From Piper betle (taxonomy: Eukaryota > Streptophyta > Magnoliopsida > Piperales > Piperaceae), in assembly GCA_033002965.1 (NCBI GenBank), contig JAURVB010009451.1, positions 1-64,000 of the forward strand: a DNA stretch of 64,000 nucleotides, read 5' to 3'. Each line of letters begins with the position of its first letter. The first letter of the stretch is position 1. The translations under genes were made by a program, and so were the position numbers. The notes beneath the pieces are model-generated. The model ran no database searches and was not told the origin of the DNA. It worked only from the letters and a program-made list of their open reading frames with translations. Of this stretch, positions 1 through 13,250 are shown piece after piece.

Positions 1-1200
1 CACCTCATGACTTTATTGGTTGCTTTCCAATGATCCAATTCTAGATTTCTTATAGATTTGTCCAACATTCTAACAATATACACAATATCTGGGCGCATAC
101 ATACCTTAGCATACATAAGACTTCCCATTGCTGAAGCATAGTGAATTTTTTACATTTCCTTTCCTTCTGTGTCATTTTTAGCATATTGCTTAAGACTAAA
201 TTTGTCTCCTTTAGAAACAGGGGTATCTCCCGGTTTACAACCTTGCATGCCAAATCTCTTAAGCACTTTTTCAATAGGTCTTTTGTAATAATTCGAGTAT
301 ACATCGAGAGCAATCTCGAAGTATTTGAATTCCTAATACAAAGACACATTTCCAAGAACTTTCATTTCAAATTTCTTTGATAAAAATCTCTTGGTATCGT
401 GCAAGAAACCTATATCATTACTAGCATGCAATATATCATCAACTTATAAAACTAGAAAAATATACTTACTCCTACTAAACTTATGGTATATACAATCATC
501 AATAATATTCATGTCAAAACTGAACGAGAGAATAACCTGATAAAATTTGTGATACTATTAATGAGAAGCCTGGTTAAGTCTATAGATAGATTTCTTTAAT
601 TTACAAACTATATTCTTTGAATCTTCTGATATAAAGTTTTCTAGTTGCACCATATAACTTGTTTCATCAATGTCACCATTTAGAAACACAATCTTAACAC
701 CCATCTAATGTAACTCAAGATCAAAATGAACCACTAATGTCATAATTATTCTGAATAAGTCTTTCAATGAAACTGAGAGAAAGTCTCCTTATAATTGATG
801 CCTTTCTTGGTAAAGCCCTTCACAACAAAACTAACCTTACATCTGTCTACATTACCTTTTGAATCCTTTTTGGTTTTAAATAGTCATTTACAACAAATAG
901 GTTTCATACCTTAGAGGAAATGGAGCAAGATCCCAAACGTCATTATCTTTCATGGACTTCATCTTTTCATTCATGGCATCAATCCATTTCTTTAGAATTA
1001 GAACTCTTCATGGCTTGATGAAAGTTGATTGGATCATCTTCCATCATTCCAATATTATCTTTATGTTCTTAAAGAAAAATAATATAATCATTTGGAATTG
1101 TACTTCTCCTTTCTCTTGTGGATCACATCAATGATATTTGCTCTTGAGGCTGCTCGATTTTTCTCTTCAGGTATAACTAGATGATTGTGATTATGGAGAA
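1..1200 (-). mobile_element. Ty1/Copia pol relic (reverse transcriptase/RNase H part)
   Basis: Read on the minus strand, this stretch has scattered segments typical of the Copia reverse transcriptase and its C-terminal linker: the region that reads like SAMGSLMYA followed by a CxRPDIVYIV-like motif lies near 60-150, and the RT start (a KWIDAMNEEMKSM-like segment and a WVFK-like segment) lies near 870-1000. Stops and frameshifts interrupt it throughout and no LTR is seen at the left window edge, so it is a non-functional remnant that probably continues outside the window. The small plus-strand reading frames here are shadows. Confidence 0.75.
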
Positions 1201-1254
1201 TCTCAATATTGTCTTGTAATTCTGGTGTTGTTTCTTGAACAACATTAGGAATAT

Positions 1255-1850
1255 GATCTTGATTGTTGTTGTTGTTGTAGATTTAGATTTAGAAGGGTTG
1301 AAAGTGGATTGGTGTTGAGATTTCTCTGTAAAATCTTTTGTGTCCGATATTTCTTGTAAAATTTTTGGCTTTTGGGTTCTGGCTAATTTTGTTGTTGCTG
1401 TAGGATTTGATTTGAAAGGGATGTGGATTGGTGTTTGAGATTTCTTGGTAAAATCTCACTTTTATATCTGGCTAATTTTGTTGGATATGTGTATGCCTCT
1501 GATTAACTTCTCATCCTGTTTCACATTTTTAGTTTCTCTTTGACAATGAACCAATTGTTTGAGAAGTTGGATTGATGAAATTACCTTCTCATCCTGTTCT
1601 ACATCTTACCTTAACTTTGACAATGGATTGAAAATAATTCAGAATTAGCCGATGGTTTGATGGTTGCTGTGAAACAACTGATTGAGTAAATTGATAGAAA
1701 GGTTCTAACTGTTTGTTTGTTTGTTTACTCTTTTTGTTTGGGTGTGTGTGTGTCTTTCATTTTGTTGTCGTAGGATTTAAATTTGGTATGGGAAGGATTG
1801 ATGCCAAGATTATTCTGTAAAATCTCTGCCTTCTATTTTACAGAGCATAA
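1255..1850. repeat. Degenerate direct repeat, three copies
   Basis: A unit of roughly 65-75 bases recurs near 1262-1335, 1388-1460 and 1760-1832. Each copy starts with a TTGTTGTTG-type run, then a GTAGGATTT-like core, a GGATTGGTG-like core and a TGTAAAATCT-like end. The copies are diverged and not adjacent. No coding potential is evident between 1,200 and 2,340. Confidence 0.5.
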
Positions 1851-2339
1851 CCGTTGCCTTTGAGATCTTGCTGATTAAGAAAATTGGATTGATCAGATTT
1901 GCTGATCAGATTTGCTTCTTATGATATTGTTATTACTAGTTAGAGAATTCCTATAATTTTTAGTGATTTGTGAATCCAATTATGTTATTTATCTTGTGTG
2001 CACGATAGAAGTAGATGAATTGCAGAGGGTCTAATTTATGAGAATTTATCAAATCATCATAGGTGTTTAATGTGTGTGAAATTGTTCATTAGATTTAGGA
2101 ATGTAAATCTACCCGGTAGTTAGATTAGGGAATTAGTCAGAATGAAGTTCTAATTATTAACTAGTCGGTACTTCAGGATGATTAATTAATTTAATAAATT
2201 TAATTTTTCATGGTAAAACACTCGAAAGAATATTTGCCACTTGTCAGTGTGTGGCAAAGTGTTTGAGTTTGACCTTTGTTTCTCTACACACAAACGTTAT
2301 ACAAAAGGTCTTTGTTAGAAATTGACGTCCGCCGCCAAA

Positions 2340-2775
2340 ATTGTTAGAAATCGTTGTCTTTGGAATATGATTGCTCTCGCTATTCATTCTCTTGCTCTGA
2401 GCAGCGTCTCTCTGCTCCGGCAGGATCTTCTTGGCAAATTTCTGGCGACGGCTAGCTTCTTCTGTGGAAAGGCACGGGTCAATAGATGAATGTCTGGGCC
2501 ACAACCTCGACGTCCGGCCTTGGTTGACAGGTGGCTATGATCGGCCCGTAATGAGCCCTGAAGATGCTGCTTTGTGTATGTGCAAATATCACCTCTTCTC
2601 CACGTTCTCGACGCCGGCAAGGGTGTGGGACGGCCTGGGTCGACTTGGTCTGGTCCAGGACGAGGTTGGCTTCTACTGGGCGTTGGCGAGGGTTGCCTGA
2701 GCAGCGTCTCCGGCGACAATCCTCCCTCGCGTCACTGTCACAGCTCCTTCACGGCGGTCCCCAATAGCACTCCAT
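2340..2775. other. GC-rich island of unknown origin with short open frames
   Basis: This ~430 base block is far richer in G+C than the AT-rich DNA on both sides. Open frames exist on both strands (for example plus 2431-2700, 89 codons), but none looks like a known domain and overlapping frames are equally open, as expected of GC-rich non-coding DNA. It could be a captured gene fragment inside a transposon or an exon of an unrecognised gene. No product is assigned. Confidence 0.3.
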
Positions 2776-2779
2776 TCCT

Positions 2780-3344
2780 TCTCCTCTAGAGTGTAATGCT
2801 TTTTATAACACGAGTATACAGTTCCTTCCTTGATTAAAGCCTTTGAATCTTTACGTTGCCAACCTATCGTCCATTTTATCTTCATTTTTTTATCTCCTCC
2901 CTGTATCATGGAGCTGCCATGACCAAGTTACCAGGTTAGAATGAGGTTAGAAGGAGGTGGATACGATGATAAAAATTAAATATTTTAAATAAATATTTTA
3001 TTAGATATTAAAAATATTTTTATAATTAATATTTAATTTAATGCAAGTCAAAATAAAGTAGTTTTTAATATATAATTAGATAAAATGTACATGAAGAAAT
3101 CAAAGTATAAATTAAAATGGTGGTACAATATTTTTATAAATGATAAGCTACCCACACAACAAACCAAGTTCTCCAAATTGCTTGATCCCTTGGATTATGG
3201 TCTTCCCAATCCCCATCGGTCATGGCTTGAAGCATTTATTTGCGTAGGTTTGCTAGCTCTGCATTGCATTTCTTTATTGATTTTACGGGTCTTATTGATT
3301 GTATATGAATTGGTGTGTGACAACATGCACACATGCGCGCGCAC

Positions 3345-3375
<31 letters not shown>

Positions 3376-4600
3376 AGAGTGGTTTCTGCCAATCAGCTAG
3401 CCTAGTCTCGATAATTCAACATCTAATACCTATTGAGACAATATCCAATTGATATATCAGAGAAGATGGTACTTATATTATTTAATATGGTTAATTTTTT
3501 AAAAATACTCCGCTATCAAGTTACACACTTGGGTTGGGCAATTGTAAATGGCAACAGAGTCAACCTTAGATTGTGTTGGATAACAAGGATTTCTCTATAC
3601 ACCTATTTATACTAAGTTTATGAACAATGAAAATGAATTTTAAGAACAAAATTTCTATAAGGTGGCTGAGAACAGTGGTTTAATATAAGATTAACCAATT
3701 AGTTAGTCTAATTAGATAATCCGATATCCAATGCCTATTAATCGTAAAATTTAATATATTAATGGGAATGATACTTACAATTTTCATTTTGGTTAACTAA
3801 TTTTGAAATAATAACTATTTATTATATTTTTCTTATTATTTATTTGATTGAAAATAATTAAAAGCTAATGTGTGATGATGAAGGGGTGGTGAGATGACAT
3901 TGACATTGATTGAATTACCTCAAAATTGGACGAAATGTGGCAGCTTTCAAGGTTTCAGTGACCTGATCGTCCATTTCCTCAATTTTTACACCTTGATGTG
4001 ATTTTAATTTCAATGATATGTCTAATGATCATCGGTTAAGCATGTTTTGATCTTTATATCATAAATTTACTGTACTAAAATTACCTCAACTAAGGTCTGA
4101 ACAAAATTAATGAAACATTGTGTGCATCTACTTTGTTCTCTGTTGGTGGCTTATTTGTGTGTTTAGTTAAATGTTTGGCTGAAAATTAGAGCACAAAAAA
4201 TTTATAAAAAATTCCCTAATAAACCAATAATTGTTTTATGTAACCATGAAAATTTTGAGTTAAAAACAATTCATTATAATGGTTAATTGGATCGGATTTT
4301 GGAGTACACAGGAACTAAGTTCATAATCCTGTTTCTATGATTTCAATTGACAAATATGTGAAAAATATATTCATCTGTGGGAAAATTATATAATAAATTA
4401 CAAAGTTTATTAAGTGTCTTAATATTGTCTCTGTACATTTTCATAGCTTTTGGATATGTAAGTAATTCAGTAGAATTTTCTAATTCTATCCCAGTTGGGT
4501 AAATTATAAAAATCACTAAATCAGAAATCAAGATTAGCCAGATTACCTTGGTCCAATTACAAGGAAATTTGACCTAAAATATTAATGGGATAAACTTTCA
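2780..4600. other. AT-rich intergenic DNA, no gene seen
   Basis: Low-complexity AT-rich sequence. The only clear structure is a compound CA/CG/TA microsatellite at about 3330-3376. The open frames here are short and have no recognisable content. Confidence 0.5.
3330..3376. repeat. Compound (CA)n/(CG)n/(TA)n microsatellite
   Basis: Alternating purine-pyrimidine run: ACATGCGCGCGCACA followed by about 16 TA steps with one interruption. Confidence 0.85.
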
Positions 4601-5557
4601 TGTGTTATGTAACTATTCCAATTGACCCAAGCTGATTTAGACTTCTAAGGTCCATGGGCCGAAATTTTGAAGTTTGCTATGCATTGACTGGGGGTACTGT
4701 TCACAGCACATTTATGCGACTTTAATGAACCCCAATGAACATGATAATCCACATATTATCACTTGTTAATATTTATGGCAGACCCCTAGGGTGTCTAGAA
4801 CTAGGGGTTAAAATTTTATCTTAATCGAACACCATTTGGTCTGTCCGAAAAATCGTCCTGTTAAGTTTGTCGATAAAACCCTAACTATGAAATCATGCAC
4901 TAAGTTGAATTGTAACCTCAAACCTTAAATTAAATTGACTAATGAGGTTTAACCTATCACTAAGGAAAATAAGTATTTTAATTAAGTTTTATATATTGTA
5001 CATGTGTGGAGGCTTTGCCTCATCTTGTGTGTCGGTGTGATTCGATTATGATTCGGATTCAGTCTCCTGTTAGGTTACGCTGGTTGAGCTCATCGATTTA
5101 TGATACAAAGCTCCACTCATCCATGTCTATAAGACTCTCTTGCTTCACCCTTATGTTTGGCTCTTGAGTGTCATGTTTAATCGTGCTTTAAACGATAGGA
5201 CAATGTCAGCGGCATTTTTATTCAATCCTTCTGATACCGGGCCATTTAGTCGCTTTTTATTGTAAGTTTAATAAAACTACAAGGATGAGATCCCTTATTA
5301 GTTTTTAAACCAACGCTCAAGAAATATATGATACAAGCCTCTTCCCTAAGCCTATTCTATAAGTATGCGCATTTTTACGGATTTTATGAATAAGAGAGTG
5401 AGTGGTATAGAGATATGCAAATTATACTTATACCTGTTCTATCCTTAAGTGGAGCAATGTATATAGGTTACTACAAATGCAGCGCGTTTCCAAAAATTGG
5501 GATATATTGGTTCTAAGCCACATGGGTACTATAGCAGGTGATATATAGAAGATGTGA
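4600..5557 (-). mobile_element. Older minus-strand LTR copy, left part (split by insertion)
   Basis: The segment 4985-5557 is the diverged reverse complement of 6735-7290 of the inserted copy; shared landmarks include the GAGGCTTTGCCTCAT block, the TGGCCCGG(TA) block and the GATGAGATCCC block. Together with 9573-10723 it reconstitutes one minus-strand LTR of the same family, interrupted at 5557/9568. Similarity weakens left of about 4,985 and the true left end was not found, so the 4,600 boundary is approximate. Confidence 0.65.
5553..5557. repeat. Target site duplication TGTGA (left)
   Basis: Matches 9568-9572 exactly and abuts the TGTAACACCC terminus. Confidence 0.85.
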
Positions 5558-8500
5558 TGTAACACCCGATTTTTATTGGTCCAAGGGCGGGCCAAAGTAC
5601 GATATTATAATTTGGAAAACTATTCATTGGACTACTCTCATACAACTTTGTGGAAGCGGATCTCAACCCTCGAGGAGGCTTAAGACGGGCAACCTTAGAA
5701 GGTTTCATCACATATGCATGCTGATTCATACTAGCATAGAGAAGCTCTTAAACTTAAGGATTCTATATGATCACCCTTAGCCACAACTAGAGCCAGAACA
5801 TCCCTTGCGACCATGAGTTGTGACTTTAAAAATGCTGATATTCACTCTCAACTACAGAAGAGGCACACCCCGGCTACAGTTTTGAGGTTGCATGTTGTGA
5901 CATGAATCTTTTCTTACTACTTAGTTCAAATGATTCGTTACATTTCTTAATTTCTTACATGCGGATGAATGCAGAGAATTTGAACAAGGGTCGTGGTTAC
6001 CTGTTCCACATACCCGACATGTGTAAGAAAATAAAATAATTAAACACAACATCATCGGATGCCAGGGCATCAAACCCTAACACCCGGACTTCACATGGGT
6101 CTTCAAGCGGTGTGAACCGTATGCTCCTCCTACCCACATTTCTTTATCACACACTCACACAGCTACAACAAATATGTTTCGCATACCTAGTAAGCTCCTC
6201 ATCGTGTTCTAGGACTTTGAGGCTTATACCTTGCAGAAGATAGTTAGAGTGCCCCAAAGTGTGTCTGCACCACAATGATAATATAATGATATATAAAGCA
6301 CACGTGCACAACAACAATCAATTGACTTATCCCGAAACATACAAGTTCATACAACTTCAGGGCTTATTCCAGTAACATGCTACATCTCAATTTCATATCA
6401 ACTCGGTAATTAACACAAATACAACACGAAATCCCCCTCCATGAGCCGTTTGATCCATCCGCCTATGCCGGTCAACAAGACTAAACACCTACATATATTA
6501 GAGAAAAGTGTCAACAATCAAAGAATTGATTACTGGTCCTGTAGAGACTAGGAATATAGCATTTCTGGCAAATGGGTATCTAAACACCCACGAAAAAGTT
6601 GTAGAAACTTCCAGAATCATACAAGGTAGTAAGCGAAGGCCGATGTGGCCACATATCATACCATAACTGCCTACAAAGAGGCATCTTACAAACATATAAA
6701 CATTCATATATCGCTTACGCCCTCACATCTTCCATATATCACCCACTCACAATACCCATGTGGCTCGGAACCAATGTGCCACAATTTCCAAAAATGCGCT
6801 GCATTCGCAGTACCCTACATACATTGCACCACTTAAGGGTAGAAGGGGTACTAGTGCAATTTGCATATCTCCATACCACTCACTCTCTTATTCGTGAAAT
6901 CCGTAAAAATGTGCGTATTTATATAATAGGCTTAGGGAAGAGGCTTGTATCATACATTTTTGGAGCTTCAGTTCGAAAACCAACAAGGGATCTCATCCTT
7001 GTAGTTTTATTAAACATACGATAAAATGTGACTAAATGGCCCGGTATCAGAGGGATCCAATAAAAGTGCCGCTGACACCGTCCTATCGTTTAAAATACGA
7101 TTAAATGTGCCACTCAAGAGCCAAACATAAGGGTGAAGCAAGAGAGTCCTATGGACCTGGATGAGTAGAGCTTCGTATTCTATTCAGTGAGCTCACCCGT
7201 GATACCTAGCATGGAGATGGAACCGAATAAGAATCGGGTCACATCGGCACACAAAATGAGGCAAAGCCTCCACACAAGCTCAACACTTAACATCACTTAA
7301 TTTTCTTAACTAGGTCCTAAGTAAAGTATTAAACCTTATTAGGTAACTTAATTAAGGTTTTGGTTTCATGTTCACTTAGTGGGTTTTAATCAATTCTAGG
7401 GTTTTTAATCAAATGGGCTTACCAGACAATTTTTTGGATGGGCCTAACAATTTCTAAATGGGCTGAAATTTGGATGGGTTGTCCCTTACACTCTAAGGTT
7501 CATAGGTAAATTCCACCATGGCTGGCCCATGGGCCAATCAAGGCAAACAAGGCCCATTAAGCTCGACCCTAAGGGCTGAAACAGTGTTCCTGTGTTGCGC
7601 ACTAATTTTGTAACTATTGGTTCATAGGCTAGAGGACTCCAAATGGGGTTGGGTCAGTGGGCCTAATCATCCAACACACGTATATTGATCCCAGTAAGAG
7701 ATAGGCCAAATTTACTTTATAAATGAGCCTAAGTGGATTTTACAAGTTGGGTCACTGGATGGGTTGTTTCTGAAGCTATCTGGACCCTAACATATTTAAA
7801 ATTTACCAATAAAACTGGGAACCCACCCAAATAGCCCCAAAATTGGTCACAGTGCTACTTAGACATAGGGTAAGGTGTGGACCAAGTTTTAATGAAATCC
7901 AACACTATTAACCTATTTTAAGGTAATTTACAACTAGAGTGAAAAACTAGGGTTTTCACCCAACATCTTTACATTGTCCTGGTAAATACCTCTAAAACAT
8001 ATCTAGATGATTTTTAACCATTCTCAAAATTTACATATTTTAAGTAGACAATTAGTGAGGTATCATATAATTTTACAAGATTTTATTAGTTTAAAATTTG
8101 TGACTTAAAATATCACACAATCACAAATTATGCTCATAGTTATAAACACACAAGAAATACAAGGCGTACTTATGGGTTATGTTCATGATTATTTAGTGGT
8201 TATATTAGGATTAAAATTTTACCAATAACTCATAAAAGTACCATGAAAAATATGGCATGATTGTGCATTAACAGATCCTACAAGGTCAGAGAGTAAAAAT
8301 TAGAGAAAGGAGCACTGATAACACTATCACGGTCTAAGTCACCACCTTTCCTCAGTTTTAACCCCCATACATGAAAATTCTAGGGCATGGCACGTAAACA
8401 CCAAACACAAAAGTTGTAGATATATATGTTGTGAGTTCAAAAAAATAAGAATCCTGCAAATAGAACATCATAATGGCAAGATATGATTTTTATACTGAAA

Positions 8501-9567
8501 TGGTGCATATCAGTGACCTACATGCATTGTAAAACTCATATCTATTTATTTACATGTCTAAATAAGATAAATGTGTACTTAAAATTCTCCTAACATTCAG
8601 ATATATATGATAAAAATGTTCTAAAAATAAATTCATGGAATTATACAAGTAATACACATCAAACAACGAGAAACAGTGGCAACCCAAACCTGATGCTAAC
8701 GAGTGAAGACCAAAGGGAGGTCTTTTGAGGCATCCAACCTCAAAGCCTACCACCCAAGGATGCTAGGAACGTGGAGGGGGTTGCTTGGAGCTCCAAGGAG
8801 GAAGAAGAAGGCCAAGGAGAGTACAAGAAAGTGGTTGGAGGTGAGGAGGGAAGGAGAAATGGTGAAAAGGTGAGGGAAAGGGTGGATTTTATAGAAAAAT
8901 GGTGGTTGGTTTGGTGATGTCATAGGTATGTGTGCCATACCTATAGATGTATGGGTGTCATACCTATAGAGGCATGGGTGCCATACCTATAGGGGTATGG
9001 GTGTCATACCTATAGAGGTATGAGTTGGCTTGGTGATGTCATAGAAGTACGGATGTCATACCTATAGAGGTATGGGTGCTTACCTATAGAGGTATGGGTG
9101 CCATACCAATAGAGTATGGGTGTCATACCAATAGAGGTATGGGTTGGATAGATAAAGATGTATGGGTTGGGTTAGCTAAAAAGGTATGGGTTTGGTTATC
9201 TCAAAACCCAAAAACTTAGGGTTTTTACCCTAAAGCGATTGGGTCCACCTCGAGAATTGTACTACAGGTCCCAAAAGTGGTTAGGATGGTTCGAAAGGTT
9301 ATCAAACACATGGCAAGCACACAAAGACACGCAAGGGACACGATCCTAACATCTAACTATACACGACTAAATTGGGCTAAAATTAAAAAGCCGGGCATGA
9401 CCAATCCAAACAGGCATACCGAACACCGAAGGAGGCTAAGGCCGGGCAACTCATACATACCTAAATACCATACATAAATACGTGGCGAAATGGCCAGGTA
9501 AGACCCTCGATCTGGGTCACGATCAAATTGAAATTAAAACCACCAGGCGAAAAGCCTAGGTTTTACA
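5558..9567 (+). mobile_element. Solo-LTR-like element (4,010 bp) inserted in a same-family copy
   Basis: It starts TGTAACACCC and ends GGTTTTACA (TG...CA termini) and is flanked by a perfect 5 bp direct repeat TGTGA at 5553-5557 and 9568-9572, the mark of an integrase-made insertion. No gag or pol coding is visible, so it is best read as a solo LTR or a non-coding LTR derivative. Its first ~1.17 kb (5558-6728) is the inverted counterpart of 9573-10723, and 6735-7285 is the inverted counterpart of 4985-5555. A second element with the same termini and some shared blocks lies at 50154-52960. The superfamily is probably Ty3/Gypsy-like, but that cannot be shown without an internal domain. Confidence 0.8.
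8925..9195. repeat. Minisatellite of hairpin-forming ~24 bp units
   Basis: About ten imperfect units of the type GGTATGGGTGYCATACCTATAGA lie in tandem, with a longer interruption near 9030-9045. Most units contain the near-perfect palindrome GGTATGG-GTG-CCATACC, so the single strand would form a row of small stem-loops. The array lies inside the 4.0 kb LTR-like element near its 3' end and has no counterpart in the related 2.8 kb element. Confidence 0.8.
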
Positions 9568-10723
9568 TGTGAGGGCATAAGCAATATATGAATGTTTATA
9601 TGTTTGTAAGATGCCTCTTTGTAGGCAAATAAGGTATGATATGTGGCCGCTTCGACCTTCGCTTACCACCCTATATGATTCTAGAAGTTTCTACAACTTT
9701 TTATGGGTGTTTAAATACTCATTTGCGAGTAATACTATATACCTAGTCACTACAAGACCAGTAATCAATTCTTTGATTGCTGACATTTTTCTCTAATATA
9801 TGTAGTTCTTTAGTCTTTTGACCGGCGTAGGCGGATGGATCAAACGGCTCATAGCGAGGGATTTCGCATTTGTGTTAATTGTCGAGTTGATATGAAATTG
9901 AGATGTAGTATGTTACGGGAATAAGCCCTAAAGTTGTATGAACTTGTATGACTCGAGATAAGTCAATTGATTGTTGTTGTGTACGTGTGTTTTATATCAT
10001 TACATTATTGTGGTGCAGACACACTTTGGGGCTTTCTAACTATCGTCTACAAGGTCTAAGCCTCAAAGTCCTGGAACACGATGAGGAGCTTACCAGGTAC
10101 ACGAAACATATTTGTTGTACCTGTGTGAGTGTGTGATAAAGAAGTGTGGGTAGGGGAGCATACGGTTCACATCACTTGAAAACCCATGTGAAGTCCGAGT
10201 GTTATGGTTTGATGCCCTAGCATCCGATGATGCTAGTGTTTAATTTTTTTATTTTCTTGTACATGTCAAGTATATGGAACAGGTAACCACAACTCTTGTT
10301 CAAATTCTATACATTCATCCACATGTAAGAGATTAAGAAATATAATGAATCACTTGAAATAAGTAGTAAGAAAAGGTTTATGTCATAGCATGCAACCTAA
10401 AAACTGTAGCCAGGGTGCTGCCTCTTTTACAGTTGAGAGTGATCATCAGCATTTTTAAAGTCGCCACTCATAGTCGTAGGGCAGATTCTGGTTCTCTTGT
10501 GGCTGTGGGTGTTCATATAGTATCCTTAAGTTTAAGAGTCTCTCTATGTTAGTATGAATCAGCGTACATATGTGATGAAACCCTGTAAAGTTGCCCATCT
10601 TACTCCTCCTCGAGGGTTGAGATCTGTTTCTATAAAATTTGTACGAGAGTAGTCCAACGAATAATTTTCTTAATAATAATATCGCACTTTGGTCCGCCTG
10701 TGGACCGAAAAATGGGTGTTACA
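9568..10723 (-). mobile_element. Older minus-strand LTR copy, right part
   Basis: Reverse complement of the first ~1.17 kb of the inserted copy. Its outer end reads ...GGGTGTTACA at 10714-10723, which is the TGTAACACCC terminus on the minus strand. The first five bases (9568-9572) are the right copy of the target duplication. Bases 10724-10728 are ATGAT, a candidate outer target duplication, but no matching left end was found. Confidence 0.75.
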
Positions 10724-10729
10724 ATGATG

Positions 10730-13250
10730 CATATACAATTTGTATTGCGTGTAGGGTTAAAAGTTAGTATGTATTATGGTTAAAATAAATGAAGGAAAAA
10801 ACTAATAAATAAAAAGGGAATATATATAATTTGTACATAAAGGAAGAACCATCTACCCATAAGGTTAAGCTTCACTAATAAAAAAGCCTTTTTCATCACC
10901 ATTGAAAAATTGACACGTCTAACCGTAGCAAAAGGCTCGCTTTAACAAGAGCTTTTTATCAAAAAAGGACAATCGTTTTTTATATAACAAAATGGGGAAA
11001 TTTTTTCATATAATTACCAAAAAGAAAGAAAAGCTGCTCAGTTATAATAATAAAATCATCCCTTTCTAGTTATTATACCTGATTTTTCTGATAAAAATAT
11101 TCTCTTTTCTGATAAAAATTTCTATTATTAAGTTTTAAAAACATTTGGCCCAGGTATTCGTCACAGACAGGCCTTGACAGACTTTTGCCACCAAATTGCC
11201 ATTCCAATTTATGCTTTCCATACTAATTAGCTATCACATCCTCAACATATTTTTCTTGAGAGATTTTATTAAAAATAACAAGTAAAGTGGAATAAAACTT
11301 GACATTACTATAAAAAAAGTCTGCATAATGTTTAAATAATATGGAACACTTTTTTTCCCGAGCAGGCACAAACCTAGACCCCCAACTCGGCTCTATTCAC
11401 GGGGAGGATAATAGCATCTCAAATTCTAAAATGTGTAATAATAGTGTTCGCTTGCACTCTATTTTTTTGAAGCTATCCTGACATCATTAATATTGATCTG
11501 AAACTCTGCCTTGCATTTAGAAAAAAAAGTAAGTCCTTTGGGCGGTTGTATTATGCATAGCAAATTTGGGTGTCTATTTTAAGAGATTTATGTAATGAAT
11601 AAAACTTACAAGATGACATAATATATATTCATAGCAAATTAAGATATAAATATAGTACTAATTATCATACTAGATGTATATATCCATGCAGGGGATACGT
11701 TAGGTTTAACCAGGTCGAATCAGGTACAACTAGATTCTAAAATTATATAAAAAATATCTTATTAATTATTAAAAATATAATTTGTCATCATTGTACATTT
11801 TTTTAAATACCACTAAAAATATTATTATTTTCTACAAAAAAATTGAATATCCAAAATATTCTATATTAAAAAAATCGGGTATAGATTAAAATAGTGTAAA
11901 AGTATAAACTATATTGAATTTGAAGGTGTTATACGATATATTAAGTACAATCAAGTGGTACGATACTGTATTTAAAACTATATAATAGATTCTAATTCAC
12001 CCCAAACAACGAAGATCTATGAAGTCTCGGAGAATAATTGACCATATTTTTTTTATTCAAATCATACATAAATGATCATTCTCATGAGATTCAAATTTAG
12101 TTATTTTGAATTTAAATTTAACAATATAAATGTCACAAAGGTGATATTTTGAAATTTCAAATTCATTTTAAATCAGATGTAGTTGAGATAAGAACTTTTT
12201 ACCATAAAAAGGAGGAATGTATTTTATATTACTAGGTGGTGGGAGAATAAAGAGTAATTACCAAAAAAGAAAATTTTTATATTATGACAAAACTATCGGT
12301 GGATTGGTTTCGCAATAAAAAAAATTAAATTACTTAACCCCCTTTTTTGCCAATCTTTTGGCAGCCAGCCTCAGACAACCCAAGTCTTGTAGGGGATCGC
12401 CAGAACCTTGATCCTCGGGCAGTCGAGCCTAGCTGCCGTAGGCCATGGGCTACCAGAATTGGCCCCCTTAGCCTCGGAATGCCAGACTTCATTGCCTAAG
12501 ACCGAGAGCAGCCAAATTTGGCCACCCTCATCCATGGGCAATAGGTTTGGCCAGCAATTCGGTCTGCCAAATGATTTAATATTTTAAAAAAAATTATAAA
12601 CCCAATTATCAAGGGTAGTTAGATAATTCAATTTTTCTCTTTTTTGTAATTATTCTTAATAATCCCGCACCATGGTAATATAAAAAAAGCTCTTTCCTTC
12701 TTAAGTAAAAAGTTTCCTTTTTAGTATGAATCTCCGGATATTCTATATTAGACTCGTATATTCAATACCAACCAATCCCAAAGGACCCATACCCCAACGG
12801 GCAACCCACTTAGAGTGTTCGAAAGAAAGAACAGATAAATAATGTTTGGCCATTTCTTGTTTCTGCTCCGTTTACCAACCCCCTCCACATTTCCCGACGG
12901 GTCACCTTCTTCCAAGAAGGCAGACGTTGAGGATTGGTTGTGAAAATCCCGAAATAAACATTAAAGATTTAGAGAGATTCAATACATTATTAATTTAAAG
13001 AAGACCACAAACTAACCTCTACCGGAAAGAACTTGAAAGCAATAGTCACATACACGAAATAACACGAACATAAATTGATTGACATTTTTCAAATTTATGA
13101 ACTTCTCAATTATCTATTAGCCTGGAAACAAATTGTATATATATCCTCAGCATTGGTATGTGCTTCTTCAATGAGGTTTAACAAGAAGATTGACTCTGTT
13201 GGTTTTTTTCTCCCAGTGTCAAAGCTTTAGTGTCATAACCCTTTAAAAGA
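10730..13250. other. AT-rich intergenic DNA with one GC block
   Basis: No gene is seen. A block at about 12355-12560 is rich in CCAG/GGCC-type words (for example GCTGCCGTAGGCC). Similar wording occurs near 20320 and 44340-45120, suggesting a dispersed repeat family of unknown type. The rest is AT-rich with frequent homopolymer runs. Confidence 0.45.
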
